From: Pseudorasbora parva
Lineage: Eukaryota > Chordata > Actinopteri > Cypriniformes > Gobionidae
Reading direction: 5' to 3'
DNA length: 64,000 bases
Assembly: GCF_024679245.1 (NCBI RefSeq)
Contig: NC_090187.1
Coordinates: 21,772,995-21,836,994, forward strand
The notes below the pieces were generated by a model. The model was not told the DNA's origin, did not search any database, and saw only the letters and a list, made by a program, of their open reading frames with translations. A program made the position numbers and the translations under genes. Below are positions 50,184-63,825 of the stretch, in pieces (within the stretch, counting starts at the first letter, position 1; each line of letters opens with the position of its first letter).

Positions 50184-50768
50184 TTAAAAGGTCCTGTTCT
50201 TCGCGTGTTTTCGAAGCTTTGATTATGTTTACAGTGTGCAATATAACATGAGTTCATGTTTCGCGTGTAAAAAAACACAGTTTTTTCACACAATTTACTT
50301 ATCTGTTCAGCACTGTTTTCTCTGTCCTAAAAACGGCCTGATGATTTCCTTGTTCTATGAAGTCCCTCCTTCAGAAACACGTAACGAGTTCTGATTGGGC
50401 CAGCGCTTCCCTTGTTGTGATTGGACATCAGCTTTGTGCACTTTGCCCGGAAAGGTCCCGCCTCTTACCATAACGGGCTGAATGCACGTGAGAGAGCAAC
50501 AAGATCACGCCCCCTATTTTGCGTGTTCTTGTGGGCGGAGGGTTAGTCAACAAACGGTTCTAGTGACGTCATTACATCCCTGCACTTCCTGCTGTAGTCC
50601 TAACCGGCCGTTCGCTGTAGGCTTTAAAAGGGAACTTCTGTTAAATAAAATATCTCGCTTGGCATTGAACTTTGAGCTTTATAATTTTACAGGTATTATT
50701 TATGCTCTAACAGCAACATTACACACTAACTAAAGTTAGTGTGTAATGTTGAAGAACGGGATCTTTAA
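50184..50768. mobile_element. TTAA MITE with promoter-like interior
   Basis: Ends TTAAAAGGTCCTGTTCTTC and GAAGAACGGGATCTTTAA. The inside has CCGCCTCTTACC, ATTGGGCC, GGGCGGAGG and TGACGTCA-like motifs. Confidence 0.8.
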
Positions 50769-50849
50769 GGAACCAAAAGTAAAAGTGACGAAGAAATTTG
50801 AAGAATTAGAATCTATTAACTTATCTTCAAATTGAGTTGCAGCCGTGCA

Positions 50850-51424
50850 AACTTTGATCAAAAAACACAAGCGTTTTTTCCCATTTTTGAATGGTCACCA
50901 TTGGCATATAATGCAACAAAGATTGCTTACGTCAACCAATTTACCCAATAGATCTACCAATCTCTGTCTGAAAATAAAAATGCTGCTGCCATATTTCTAA
51001 AGCCATTTTTACACAACAGTGAAAATTGGCATTCTGACCCCACGTGAGGATGACGTGAGGATGAGAGCCGTGATATCTCTGCGCCCAAGCAGTGCTTCGC
51101 CTGTGCTTCCCCATAATATAGTCCCATGTCAATATCTGCCTAGGAAATCGCCTAGTCTTTATCTGCATCGCTATTTGTACTCGTTGTGAATAAGCAGGCC
51201 ACAAAAAGTAATTAGGTGGGTTTTTTTGGGGGGGGATCACTGTTACTCGGGACATGCTAGTTGGCAACATAGGATTCCATTCACTATGCTAAGCTAAGCT
51301 AGCGGCGACCCTGCCAAACTAAAACAATGCATGCACTGAGACAAAACTGCATTTGCCCACATATCTAAATGTAGGAAAGAAGTTAAATAAGCCCTATTTC
51401 TAAAAATGGTGGAGTGTTCCTTTA
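50850..51424. mobile_element. decayed MITE
   Basis: CATTGGCATATAATGCAACA near 50900 recurs near 59207. The right end GTGGAGTGTTCCTTTAA resembles the 11800-12306 element, as does GCTAAGCTAAGCTAG near 51285. Confidence 0.5.
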
Positions 51425-52618
51425 ATGCATCCTTGCAAGTATTATTTTTGTAACGATAAAATTTTGATTATTATAGTATATGACCCTAGTCTTACACATT
51501 CATTGTCAATTTCAGCAACACTCCAATCAATGCCTTATATAAAACACATCTCCATGGAAAACTAGCTGCCACGGAAACATGATGCACTTCCTGTAAAAGT
51601 GTGGCAGCACTGGGGATCTCGGTAATCTAAACCAGTAAAATGTCTTGAATCTGCTAACAACCCCTGACCCAAATATCTGTTTGACGCAAACACCTCCTTC
51701 ATTAAAGCTCAATTTCATCCATAAATAACCCATTGATTTAAATGAATTACATTTTTGCAGTTATCTCTGAATGAAGCCTTTTCGGAAGCCGTTCATTGCT
51801 TTTCCACATGCACTTGGACAAGAAAATGCACGCATTAATGAAAGACGACAGCAAGGACAGATTAGCTTTGCTAAATAGCAGGCAATAAATTCAAACACAA
51901 TAGAGAAATGCTGTTAGCAATCAGCACATTCAGCTGTGACCTACATTTTGTGCTCTCAAACCAAAAATAATACAGCAATAAAATTCCCTGACTGCATTTA
52001 AGTCTCATTCTCACCTATTAAACTAAACAAAAACTCAAATAAATCACTAGAACTGCACGCTCAGATGGTTTGTCCTGTGCTGCGAGGAGCTTTAGAGCAG
52101 CAGGATTTTCAAAAGACAAATTCAGGGCAAGTGTAGGACTACAGAAAATGAGAACAAGATCCAATAAAAAAAATGCTGCAAATTATTTTTGACACCAACT
52201 TCTTTGATTTTAGACACTATAACTTCAACACTACATTGTCCATCTAAAACAGGCCTCCAAAGATAAAACAAAATAAAATAAAATTTTAAGCTCTCTTAAT
52301 GTGAAATTGCAAATCAGCAAACACAATGTCAGAAATCCACAAAACATAAAATTAATTTCTAGGTTTATTAGCTTTTATACTGGAGGGATTTATACTATAA
52401 CAATTATTTGTTGTTACCAATCATTTGTTTGTTGTTATATCAGCAATTTTCCTGTTCAGTTGATGCTTGATAATAAATACATTCATAATTTAATAAATAA
52501 TTGTATACAAAATAATACATTTTTAATTAAATTTTTACAACTTTGCCTCAATGAACTCCCAATTTACTGCTTATTAACAGTTTGTAATATAGTTGTTAAG
52601 TTTAGGTATAGGGCAAGA
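51425..52618. other. non-coding, nothing recognised
   Basis: A+T-rich sequence. The last 60 bp belong to the 'CACTTTA' repeat family that hosts the next element. Confidence 0.5.
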
Positions 52619-53945
52619 TTAAGGGGGGGGGGGGGGGGGGATGCTGTTTCATGCATACTGAGCTTTTTACACTGTTAAAGACTTGGATTCCCATCCTAAA
52701 CATAAACAATTTTTAAAAAAACTAATGTTGGACGTTTGATGGAGTGTTTCTGTGTCAAAAATACTCCTTCCGGTTTCTCACAAGTTTCGGAGAGTTTTTT
52801 TCGAGAATTAGTCGGCTTGACGTTAATAAGAGCGGAAGGTCCTTGTATGGGCCGCACGGGCTCTTCTCCCGGTAGGGTGCGCGCGCGCGTGACTAGAGTG
52901 AGAGAGAGAAAATGCACGCCCGTAAACACTGCTCTCAAGCTGCAGATCCAGTCGTCCATGAACACTTCTGTCGTTATAGTCCGCGCCACGCTCCACTTTA
53001 TTCCTATGGGTGACATCAAGCGACTTCAACTCTTCAGCACATCATTCCGGGAAGGCAGCGCTGCATTTGAACCGATTTGAACGCAGAAATGACGGGAAGC
53101 TTCACAACATCGCGGATCTCCACGGTCACTGCTGTCACAGGACTTCACCAAATCATACCAAAGAAGTGTTTTTGACGGAGTGGTCCCAGCGATAAAAGTT
53201 CAGTCCTGCTTTGGAAACAGCCGGTGAGTAAAACTGCTTCTAATGTCTGTGCTGTTGGCTATCGTCGCGTGAGTAAACATCAGTAAACAACACGATCGCG
53301 TATAGTTAATTTATCAATGGAGCATGCGATCTATGGTGTGTGTTTAAATACATTTGTTTAGCTGACCAATAGAGGTGTCAGTAAAACCACCCAAACATAA
53401 ACCTAGCGTTCTCACAAAGCGTGCTTCGTCATTCAAATGCGCTAACGGTTACTCCATTGTTGTTCTATGTATAACGTTACACTAGTCTGATGTGCAAAAC
53501 CGGTTTGCTTGCTACTGCTAAGGTTTAGTCACATACAAATAGTCCATAAACCGAATCATGTCCTCATAAACTATGAGTAAACACACACAAATGTTGACCG
53601 GCCACTAAATAGAGTACATACCACAGAGACGGATGTCCTGATGAATTTATTTCAGCCTCCGGATCTGATTCTGGATGATATCTGTTTTAGTTGAATCTGA
53701 TATAGCGTAGCTTTTTCTTCTCCACGCTTGAGGACGTCACCGCTTTGCGCACTTCATTCTTTAGCTCCGCCCACACGATACGCCTCCGGGCGCTCGGTTT
53801 TTTCCGGAAAGACTCGGTACAGCCCATATTTCTTTTATAAATATAATAAAACGAAAGACTTTTCGGAGATATGGAGGGTGCAATACTACTCTATAGGTAC
53901 TCAAGATTGACATGAGATTGACTGAAACTGAGTGTTTCCCTTTAA
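52619..53945. mobile_element. Kolobok-like element, diverged copy 2
   Basis: TTAA-bounded. The left end is an expanded G run followed by ATGCTGTTTCATGCATACTG, and the right end GAAACTGAGTGTTTCCCTTTAA, both aligning with 4807-6259. The P2X7-type exon is decayed: only GAATCAGATCCGGAGGC-like sequence remains near 53660. The region where the THAP exon lies in copy 1 is not recognisable. It is inserted in a copy of the 'CACTTTA' repeat. Confidence 0.75.
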
Positions 53946-54289
53946 GGAATGTATAATATGGTCATGCAGAATAAGGCATTGATATGTGCTTTATAATTAC
54001 TAATAAACAGCCTGTATCCTAGTAATATGCATGCTAATAAACAACTAGTTAATATTGAGAACCCTAAAGAAAGTTTTACCATTGTATTATTTTTTAAATA
54101 AAAAATAATATAATCAAATTAAACTTACAGCATCTTTAATGTAAAAAATTACAGACTCACAAGAAGAGTTTTGATTCAATGTTTTTGACCAAATAAATTA
54201 AATGTGCAGCAACATTTAAATGCTAATATTACAGACTCCTAAAAAGAGTTCTGATTGAATTTTATTGGAAAATAACCTACACTAGGGAA

Positions 54290-54446
54290 AGAAAAATATA
54301 TATTTCCAGATGACAGATAAGGGCAGACCAAATGACATATTCTGTGACGGGTAGGTTTATGTTTAGGGGATAGAACATAGAGTTGGTAAAGTATAAAAAT
54401 CATTATGTCTATAGAATGTCCTAATAAAAAAATGAAAAGCCAATGT
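54290..54446 (-). repeat. microsatellite-linked repeat, copy 6 (inverted)
   Basis: Reverse complement of the 10055 family: GGTAGGTTTATGTTTAGGGG and TATAAAAATCATTATGTCTA. It abuts (GAGT)n and (GA)n. Confidence 0.7.
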
Positions 54447-54595
<149 letters not shown>

Positions 54596-54712
54596 TATAA
54601 TGTGGGTGAGTGCACAATGACACACAACATGCTCATAATGAAGACACACTCAAGCATAACAGCTATTAACTGCACTTCGCCTGCCCACCTGCTGCTTTTC
54701 AAAGCGTCCATC

Positions 54713-55701
<989 letters not shown>

Positions 55702-56031
55702 TTAAAGGGACAGTTCACTTTAAAATGAAAATTCTGTCATCCTTTACTCACCCTCAAGTTGTTTCAAACCTGTATGAATTTCTTTCTTCAGCTGCACACA
55801 AGGGAAGATAATTTGAAGAACGTCAGTAACCAGACAGTTAACTGGAGACTTTCATAGTACTTTTTTCCCTACTATGGAAGTCAATGGCTCCAGTTAACTG
55901 TCTGGTTACTGACATTCTTCAAAAAATCTTCCGTTGTGTTCAGCTAAAGAAAGAAATTCATACAGGTTTGAAACAACTTGAAGGTCAGTAAAGGATGACA
56001 ATTTTTATTTTAAAGTGAATTATCCCTTTAA
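55702..56031. mobile_element. TTAA MITE, almost perfect palindrome
   Basis: TTAAAGGGACAGTTCACTTT and its inverse at the far end. GTAACCAGACAGTTAACTGG pairs with CCAGTTAACTGTCTGGTTAC across a short loop. 330 bp, potentially one long hairpin. Confidence 0.93.
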
Positions 56032-56970
56032 AGGGTTAGTTCACCCCACAATAACAATTCTGTCATTAATTACTCGTTCCAAACCCATAAGACCTTCGTT
56101 CATCTTTGGAACATATTTTGATATTTTTGATGAAATCCGAGAGCTCTCTGACCCCTCCATAGACTGAAAGCAATTTAAATAACACTTTCAAGGCCCAGAA
56201 AGGCAGTAACGATATTGTTAAAATAGTTCATGTGACTACAGTGGTTCAATCTTTATTTACAAAAATAACGACTTTATTCAACAATTTCTTCTAGTCTGTG
56301 TACGACTCTTAAGCCCCTTTCACACTGCGATTCCGGAAAATACACGGATAATGTGACCCGGCATTTGTTCCCGGGACGCTAGATTTGGTCCATTCACACT
56401 GCCAGCGAAATACCGTAATATGTGCGCTTTCACACACAACGCTTAACGGTCCAGGGTCGAGTTGACACGTGACATCCTGATGTGACGTATAACGGCGAGC
56501 GATCTCAGCTTCAGCGCGGATAGTAAGGAGCTCCGTGGTCTCGACTTGTGTCCAGCTTGCGCACATTTCTGCTTGTTTAATTGTAGTTTCTTTTGTATAC
56601 GAACACTCTCTGCGTTTAAAACACAGACGAGCTCTTCTGGCACTGCAGGGTTGTATTATTGAAAAAACAAGCTCTACGAGTCGCACGATAACTACGTACA
56701 CGTTGCAGCATTAGTTTTGGCTTTTGTTCACACAGCGCTCGTCCCGGGTCGAACCCCGCAATGTTACTAGGTCCCCGACCCGGGTTGAGTTCGGTAATCA
56801 ATTCCGCGAAGTGGTTGCTTTCACACAGAAGGCGACCCGGCAATGTTCCGGGAATATTCCGGGTCCGACGTGCAGTGTAAAAGGGGCTTTACCCTGTTGA
56901 TGCAGAGTAAACAGTGCAGCGATTCCAGAACATGGTTCACATGATCATGAGGGAGGTTTCAAATAATCTT
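56028..56970. mobile_element. TTAA MITE ('GGGTTAGTTCACCCC'), 5' part, with nested element
   Basis: Shares its TTAA with the preceding palindrome. Its interior, CAAGGCCCAGAAAGGCAGTA, is typical of a common cyprinid repeat. The middle is occupied by another element at 56311-56890, and the 3' end is decayed. Confidence 0.65.
56311..56890. mobile_element. CpG-rich MITE with 'AAGCCCCTTTCACACTGC' ends
   Basis: Left AAGCCCCTTTCACACTGC and right GCAGTGTAAAAGGGGCTT are inverted repeats. The inside has several CCCGG and GGGTCG motifs. Open frames here are repeat-derived. Confidence 0.85.
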
Positions 56971-59369
56971 TCTGGACACATGAAAAAAAAACAGGTAAAG
57001 TACGATTAGAGTCAACAGGCTCTTATGTCAGGCTTCACTTCATGTAATTTCTTCTTTTTCTATATTAACTCGACCCATCTGGGCTGGAGTGAGCTAAACC
57101 CACAGAGCGGATCAAAACTCTGATTAAAGCATGAGATGAACATTGAACTTAATGGGGAATTTAATGACAGACGAACCAAATAGGGACAAATGCAACTACA
57201 ATCACTGCTAAAGTAAGCCTTAACAATTCTCCATTGACTTATACATTTGTTCTACATAAGAAACACACAGAGGTTTGGATGATGACAGTATGTTTATTTC
57301 AGGGTGAAATATTCATTTCATAATCTACACAAACTCAGAAAATACTAAACTTGGCTACCAACTTCAATGTTTCTAACAAAATGTTGAACTGGCATTTAAA
57401 CCAGAGCCTGGTTATGAAGATAAACTACACCAAACATTCAAACCACCCTCTTTTATTTCCAAAATGTCTGATTCAAGGCAAAGCCAGAGAGATATTCATC
57501 TGCATAATAGTCGGGCAAAGAAGTCACTGCTCTATTAAGTTAAACTCTGAGCCGGAAATTCCTCCCCTCTCCTTCTCTCTCTCTCTCCCTCTCTCTCTCA
57601 CCTTCTTATGAGAAACACGACTCTATTTTTGGGACTTGGATAAATATCGGGAATATGGAGGGAATGTGGTCTTGTTGTTTTTCCTCTGCATTCTTTTCAT
57701 CATCACTAAGGTCATAGGAAACCAAACGTGCTGTTCTCATAAACACGCTCTTTAACATACACACCGCCTCTCTTTTTCTTTTCTTTTTCCGTTCACAACT
57801 AGATGACAAAGTTAGTCGAGAAAAACTCTAGGTTGGCTTAAGAAAGCATGACCAGAAAGTCTAAATTAGTTTTTCTAAAGCAGTTGTTCTAATATGTTTT
57901 TATGGCGTTTTATGCAGTTGCTATGGTGTTTTGGGTGGTTGCTAGGCAGTTGCTTGGGTGTTTTAATTGGTTTCTAGGGCATTGTTTGGGTGTTCTAAGT
58001 GCTTGCTAAGACCGATAGATTGATGGTTTGTTACCGCACAAGTTAATTATGGAATAAAAAGTGTCGTAATGGCATGAAAAAGCCTAAACTCTGCTTGAAA
58101 ATATCTCTGACAGACACTTGCAGGTGCAATGCACACAACAATATCAGTGCAGACGACTCTGAGCTCATATGAGGCCAATATGAGCTCATTTCACATCTTA
58201 CCACCAGTCATGACCCAGTTTATGGAGGAAATTATGATTAATGATTTGAGAGAGATAAGCGAAATGAGTGTGAAAGTAAACAGAAACAAGAAATGGAATG
58301 GACTAGGAAAAAGTCTTTCTTCCATTCAAACTCAATGAAATCTTCTTGTGAGAGTTTAAAGGATTAACAGGCGCATTAAAAACACTCCAAAGCTTCAGGC
58401 CCCATAAATCCTGCCGTTTGAAAAACACTCTGCCAAAGATCGGTATTTACGTTTAAAATGGCTCAAATCACAAATCTTTTTCCAAATTTGGCATGCCTGT
58501 AAATCTAAAAGTATTAAAGATATTTTTCATTTTTAAGGCCCGATAAGGTTTAATGATTCATCCCAATGCGTGCTCAATGTCCAAATTGTTGAATTTTAGC
58601 CACTTTCAATGGTCGAAAAGTAGAAAACCAACTGTGTATCACTTTGCTTAAAGTTGATACTTACTGCATTTAAGGGGGGGGGGGGGGGGTGTCTGAAGAA
58701 AAAAAAAATGTTAAAAATGTAACCTCCATCAAAACAATTTGAATAAAAAAAAGATTATTAAAAAAGGAAATCTTTATTAAGACTGAGAATCTAGAAGGAT
58801 ATGGCGATATCAGCTACATGCATTTTGGAAAAACAATATTTATGGCAGGTATGTTCCATGAAGTTGTGTTTATAGAAAAAATAAAACAAGATATATTTCT
58901 AGTTTCAACATCATTTGCTGTTCAGATATTCCTCTTTAAAAGAAAAAAATATCAGCTGTATGAAAAGAGAGCACCATTTGGTTTTTGACCACTGAAAAAG
59001 GTGTACAAATGACCAATTTACTCTAAGAGCCAAACTGAAATCCCCCAAATCTCTAGAAAAATTAACCATATTGGGCCTTAAAAATGAAGATAACAAAAGA
59101 AAAGTTTGTTTTAGATTAAATGATAAAAGGCATTAGATACAGGCATGCAAACTTCAAGCAAAAAAACACAAGAAATGATTTTCCCCCATTGCTGAACTGT
59201 CACTGTTGGCATATAATGCAACACAGATTGCTAAAGTCAATAGATAGTACTAATAAATATAGGTAAAATACTATAATTAAAAGTATATATAAAATTATGT
59301 ATTTATGTAATTATGGATGGATGGATGGATAGATGTGTGGATGTATGTGTGGATGGATGTATGGATGTA
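56971..59369. other. non-coding; minisatellite at 57895-58010
   Basis: A degenerate 'GGTTGCTAGG' minisatellite lies at 57895-58010. A G run is at 58674-58689. No exon was found. Confidence 0.5.
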
Positions 59370-59578
59370 TAGTGTATAGTGTAAAAAAAAAAAATAAAAA
59401 AAAATCAGGCCTCAATTAAAAAATTTCTAGTGACCGATCACATCAAAAAATTTCTGTTGAATTTTGATGCAATTTAATTCAAAGAAATTCAATTTGGCCG
59501 ACTGAAATTTTTTAGACGTGATCGGTCACAACTTTTTTTAAAGAAGATTGGGGCCTGATTTTTTTTTTTTACAGTGTA
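59370..59578. mobile_element. small palindromic MITE
   Basis: ATCAGGCCTCAATTAAAAAA pairs with the far end GGGGCCTGAT; GTGACCGATCAC pairs with GTGATCGGTCAC. The right edge is TTTACAGTGTA. Confidence 0.8.
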
Positions 59579-59669
59579 CGGATGGATGGATGAAATGCTA
59601 GAGTTTTGAACTTCAAGGTAATACTGACTCTGCCTCACTTGCAAAGGAGAATGCAAAAGAGATTTGTTG

Positions 59670-60100
59670 TTAAAGCTACACTGTGTAACTTTTTTAGTTT
59701 ATTCTTAGCTAAAAACACTTAGTTCTTTCAAAAATATATGTGCTCATTAATGTATATTTACTTCTTTCGAGTAATAAAGTATTCTCGTAAGTTTATTATA
59801 TGCCATTGAAAAAACATACGGGTGAGGGGTTCGAATGCCGGTCGCCATGTTGCCCCTCCATCTTGAAAGTACATTAGCCAAAGAGGGACATACCCGTAAA
59901 TTCACCTTTTGCGATTTAACACTCGATGGCACCATGTTGAATGTGAAGAGGGGGATTGCCATGTTAATCTTGGACTTAATCGGCCACCGTAGGAGTTGAA
60001 ACGAAATCAGAATTGAGAGGAACAGAAACTAATATTCACTGGATGGTCATATAACTTTTCACCGCTAGATGGGGGAAAATATCAGACAGTGTAGCTTTAA
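59670..60100. mobile_element. TTAA MITE ('AGCTACACTGTGTAA')
   Basis: TTAAAGCTACACTGTGTAAC and the inverse CAGTGTAGCTTTAA, with duplicated TTAA. Confidence 0.85.
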
Positions 60101-60879
60101 AGAAACCGAAAACCGTCAAACCAAATCTTTTTTTTTTTTGTCTGAGGTATAAAGCGCATATTCTGAACAAACGGCTCTCTGTCGTCTGAGCTAAACAGCG
60201 CATCCAGTCCAAACCTAACACGACCAGCTTGTGTTTATAATAAGATGGTTGCGATCAGACTGATACTTTGAATATTCAAACCACAAAGCTGTTGGCCTTT
60301 ATTCAATAACAAAAGCATTCTGATGGTAGATAAAGTGAAAGGACTACATGTGCTTGCGGTTTCAAAGGAACGATGTCACTGCACAAATGTGAAAAGGACC
60401 AAAACGATTCAATATTGCATGCAGAAAAATGTTACCTACTCTTACTAAACTGTAAATTCTAAAACAATAAATCCGTTACCGCACCACGGGACAAAGCAAG
60501 ACCTTATAAAGGCTTCTTTTAAAGAATGCGTTTTAAGATCGACTGGAATGAAAAACTAGAGCGAAAGAGAAATGATCAAAGCAAACGCTTATAAAGGTGC
60601 AGCACGATGTCAAGAGAAACTCTGACAACTACACACACCACAAGCATGCGTTCTTCACACAAAGCACTGTTTCATTTAAACTCATGAAACACATTCACAA
60701 GCCATTTCACTCATAAGTGGGTGTTTCATACCAGCGGAGTGTGAATGTTTGCTGTGAATTGTTGGGATCTACTCTCCTCTCCTCCTGAGACTTTGGCGGA
60801 GGCTTTTTGAATGGGACATGGAGGCTTTAGGTTTCATCCTCCAGAACAACTCCTCACACCCCAATGGTGACTTTATCTA

Positions 60880-61947
60880 TAGCCCTGTTTCCACCGCAGG
60901 AACTTTACCCAGGAACCAGGAGCTTTGGGTGGTACTCGGTGTGTTTTGACCGCAGGAACCGCGGTCTAAATGAAGTTCCGGGTAAATATTTCCCCCTCCA
61001 AACGGCCCTGCTCGCGAGGTAGTACTTTTTCAAAGTTCAGGAACTTTCGAGGGCGGGACTTGGGCGCTGAACATGCTGATTGGTTTAGCATTTTATTTCA
61101 ACCGGCATTTTTAAAAGTCTTTTGCGAGGTTCGGTCTACGTTCAGTAAATATCAGTCTTGCTCTCTGTCTGATGGCGCGCGTTCGTCTCAGCCATCTCAC
61201 GTGCAATGTCCGTAATAGCTGATAATAATATACATTGTCATTTTAAATCTAGCTTTACAAGCTTCCTGAATATGCTGCATGCTGCTGAATCTGCATATTA
61301 TTGCTCTTTTCTGTCGTTGTTAATTGACGTTACCTCTTTAGTAAACCTATACATAACCAGCAAAAGCAGCACAGCTTGAATCACTTCCATACTCGTTATT
61401 AATTTTTTAACAGTCTATTTTTCACCATGTAAACGACCTGACCGATTACTTTTAAGTGTGCGTCCTTACATGACGTGACAGCGCACGCCGCGCTCATGTT
61501 GACAAGAGAGGAAGGTTAATTTTTCTGAGAGGTAAACTTTTTATTTCGTAAGTTATGAAGATAATGTTGGAATAATGACACAGCGTATATTGCCCCAGGC
61601 AGTTTTTACTTTAACTGCGCCTCACAGAAGAATTTTTTTCTTTCTGAGATGATTATTACACTTTACAACAAATAAATAGCTTATATAATACTGTATTGGT
61701 CCTGGTGGCCGTTAAGAGTTGCTATGGCTACAGTTAACACATTCCAGCTGCTGGAGAAAACAGCGTTGACATTTTATGCGGCAGACAAACTGCATGTCAC
61801 AAAATGATTGCGATTCAGTCATCACATGTAAACACCAGATCGGTTTAGATAATGTCTCATGTAAACAGTCCACTAAATCTTTCAATCGGTACAAAAAATG
61901 TAATTATTTGACATTATTGGGGGTAATTTTGGTGGAAACGGGGCTTA
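60880..61947. mobile_element. 1.07 kb DNA element with 'AGCCCTGTTTCCACC' ends
   Basis: Left TAGCCCTGTTTCCACC and right GGTGGAAACGGGGCTTA are inverted repeats. The left part has CAGGAACTTTACCCAGGAAC and GGGCGGGACTT. Non-coding. Confidence 0.8.
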
Positions 61948-62149
61948 GATAGATTTCTGTAACCTTACATAAATCTGCATAAAATATCGGCAATGTTTTA
62001 TAACATGTATGTTTTAATAAGTAACTAGATATAACAGCTTGGGATGTGAGTGTGTGCGGTGTGTTGTAGAACAAAACGTCAACGTATCGTCAAGTTATGT
62101 TTACCACAGGCTTTATTTTACTTATCAATTAAAAAAATCTAACCTGTAA

Positions 62150-62475
62150 CATTTTTTTGTTGTTTTTTGTTGGTTTACCTTTAAAAAGTAAGTAAACTGG
62201 TTGCCTTAAAATTTTGAGTTTATTGAAATTAAAATTTTAAGTTGATACAATGAAGGACATTTTTTTAGTAAATAGAAACTTAAAATATTATTGTATCTGA
62301 ACCTCATAAAAAATGTGATAAATCATATTTGGCATGTTTCACTGCATCATCAGAAATAATCTAAAAAATCTGAGACTATCTCAAAAAATGTTCATTGTAT
62401 TTACTCAAAATTTTAATTTCAATTTAAAAAAATTAAGGCAACCAGGTAACTTTTTTTCTAAATAATTGTTTACAG
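62150..62475. mobile_element. palindromic MITE
   Basis: GTTGCCTTAAAATTTTGAGT near 62200 pairs with CTCAAAATTTTAATTTC and AAGGCAACCAGG near 62400-62445. The edge again reads TTTACAGTGTA. Confidence 0.75.
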
Positions 62476-63064
62476 TGTACAGCTTCTGACGTCATACCTG
62501 CACCACTCCATTTGATAAAATATGAAGATGATAATTATTTATGAATTGTCTATAATAAGACATGAATTAAATAGTTACACTTTAAAAAGGTCTCGTTGGT
62601 CAACATTAGTTAATGCATTAACATAAACTAAAAAGCTGTATATGTTTACAGCATTTATTAACATTTGATAATATTCATTTAATAACACTGTTCACATATA
62701 CACAATTTGGCCTTAAAATGTTTTAGTAAATGGTGTGATTAACATTAACACAAATTTATAAATGGGGTTGTTTATTCTATCTAAATTAATGAGATCACAA
62801 TTAAGTAAACAAAATAGTCAGTTATTATTTCATGTGAAAATTTACTGTGGACCAAGAGATACATGGGATGAATGGGATATCAAAAAAGAAAGATAATGTG
62901 AAGTAATGCATTAAATATGATGAGCAAATGGAGAGCCAAGAATAAATGAGACCCATCCACGAGGCACATTTTAGAACATGATTAACTCAACAGTAAAATA
63001 ATATTCTGGGTAAAATCTCTAAAAATAGATGGCCAGAGGCTCTGAACGCCAGAAGAAGATCGCC
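62476..63064. other. non-coding; partial 'CACTTTA' repeat
   Basis: GTTACACTTTAAAAAGG at 62573 begins a member of the 'CACTTTA' family (GGTCAACATTAGTTAATGCA). Confidence 0.5.
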
Positions 63065-63825
63065 TTAAAGGAATAATTCACCCAAAAACTAAAGTTCTGT
63101 CATCATTTACTCAACCTCAAGATGCTCCAAACCTGTATGCGTTTTCTTCTTTTGTGAAAGACAAATTCACCAAATGCTTTTTTTCTATTCATCAATAGTT
63201 TTTTAAAGCTCCAAAAAGCACCATAAAAAGAAATAATAGTTTATCTTCTGAAGCCACATCGATATTCAAACCAACTTAAAGGGACAGTTCACCCAAATAT
63301 GAAAATTATCCCATAAAAACCCCTTATCCTTAAGCCATCCCAGGTGTATATGACGTTCTTCTTTCAGACAAATACAATCAGAGTTATATTAAAAAAATGT
63401 CCTGGCTCTTCCATGCTTTATAATGGCAGTGAATGACAGACCATTTGAATATTTTATATAACATGTTAAATTTGCTTCAGCAGGCCTTTATTAACCCCCC
63501 GGAGCTGTATGAATTACTTTTATAATGGATGGATGCACTTTTTGGGCTTCAAATTTTGGGATGCCATTCACTGGCAATATAAAGCTTGGAAGAGCTAGGA
63601 CATTTTTTTAATAAAACTCAGATTTGTCTGAAAGAAGAATGTCATAAACACCTAGGATGAATTGAGGGCGAGTCAATTATGGGATAATATTCACTTTTGG
63701 GTGAACTATCCCTTTAAAGCTTTAGATGAGGAGAAGTTTGATTTTGAACAGCCTATGGTCACATTTTTGCATGAAAAAAAAGTAGCATGAACATTTATCA
63801 AAACATATTCCGCAGAAGAATTTAA
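63065..63825. mobile_element. TTAA MITE split by another MITE
   Basis: Begins TTAAAGGAATAATTCACCC. It is interrupted at 63276-63717 and resumes as TTTAGATGAGGAGAAG to about 63825. Confidence 0.6.
63276..63717. mobile_element. TTAA MITE nested in the previous one
   Basis: TTAAAGGGACAGTTCACCCA and the inverse TGGGTGAACTATCCCTTTAA. The arms include TCCTGGCTCTTCCATGCTTT. Related to 17815-18560. Confidence 0.88.

Noticed and set aside
56309..56843. Overlapping minus-strand frames of 66 to 130 codons.
   Set aside because: They lie within the CpG-rich MITE 56311-56890; low stop density follows from its base composition.
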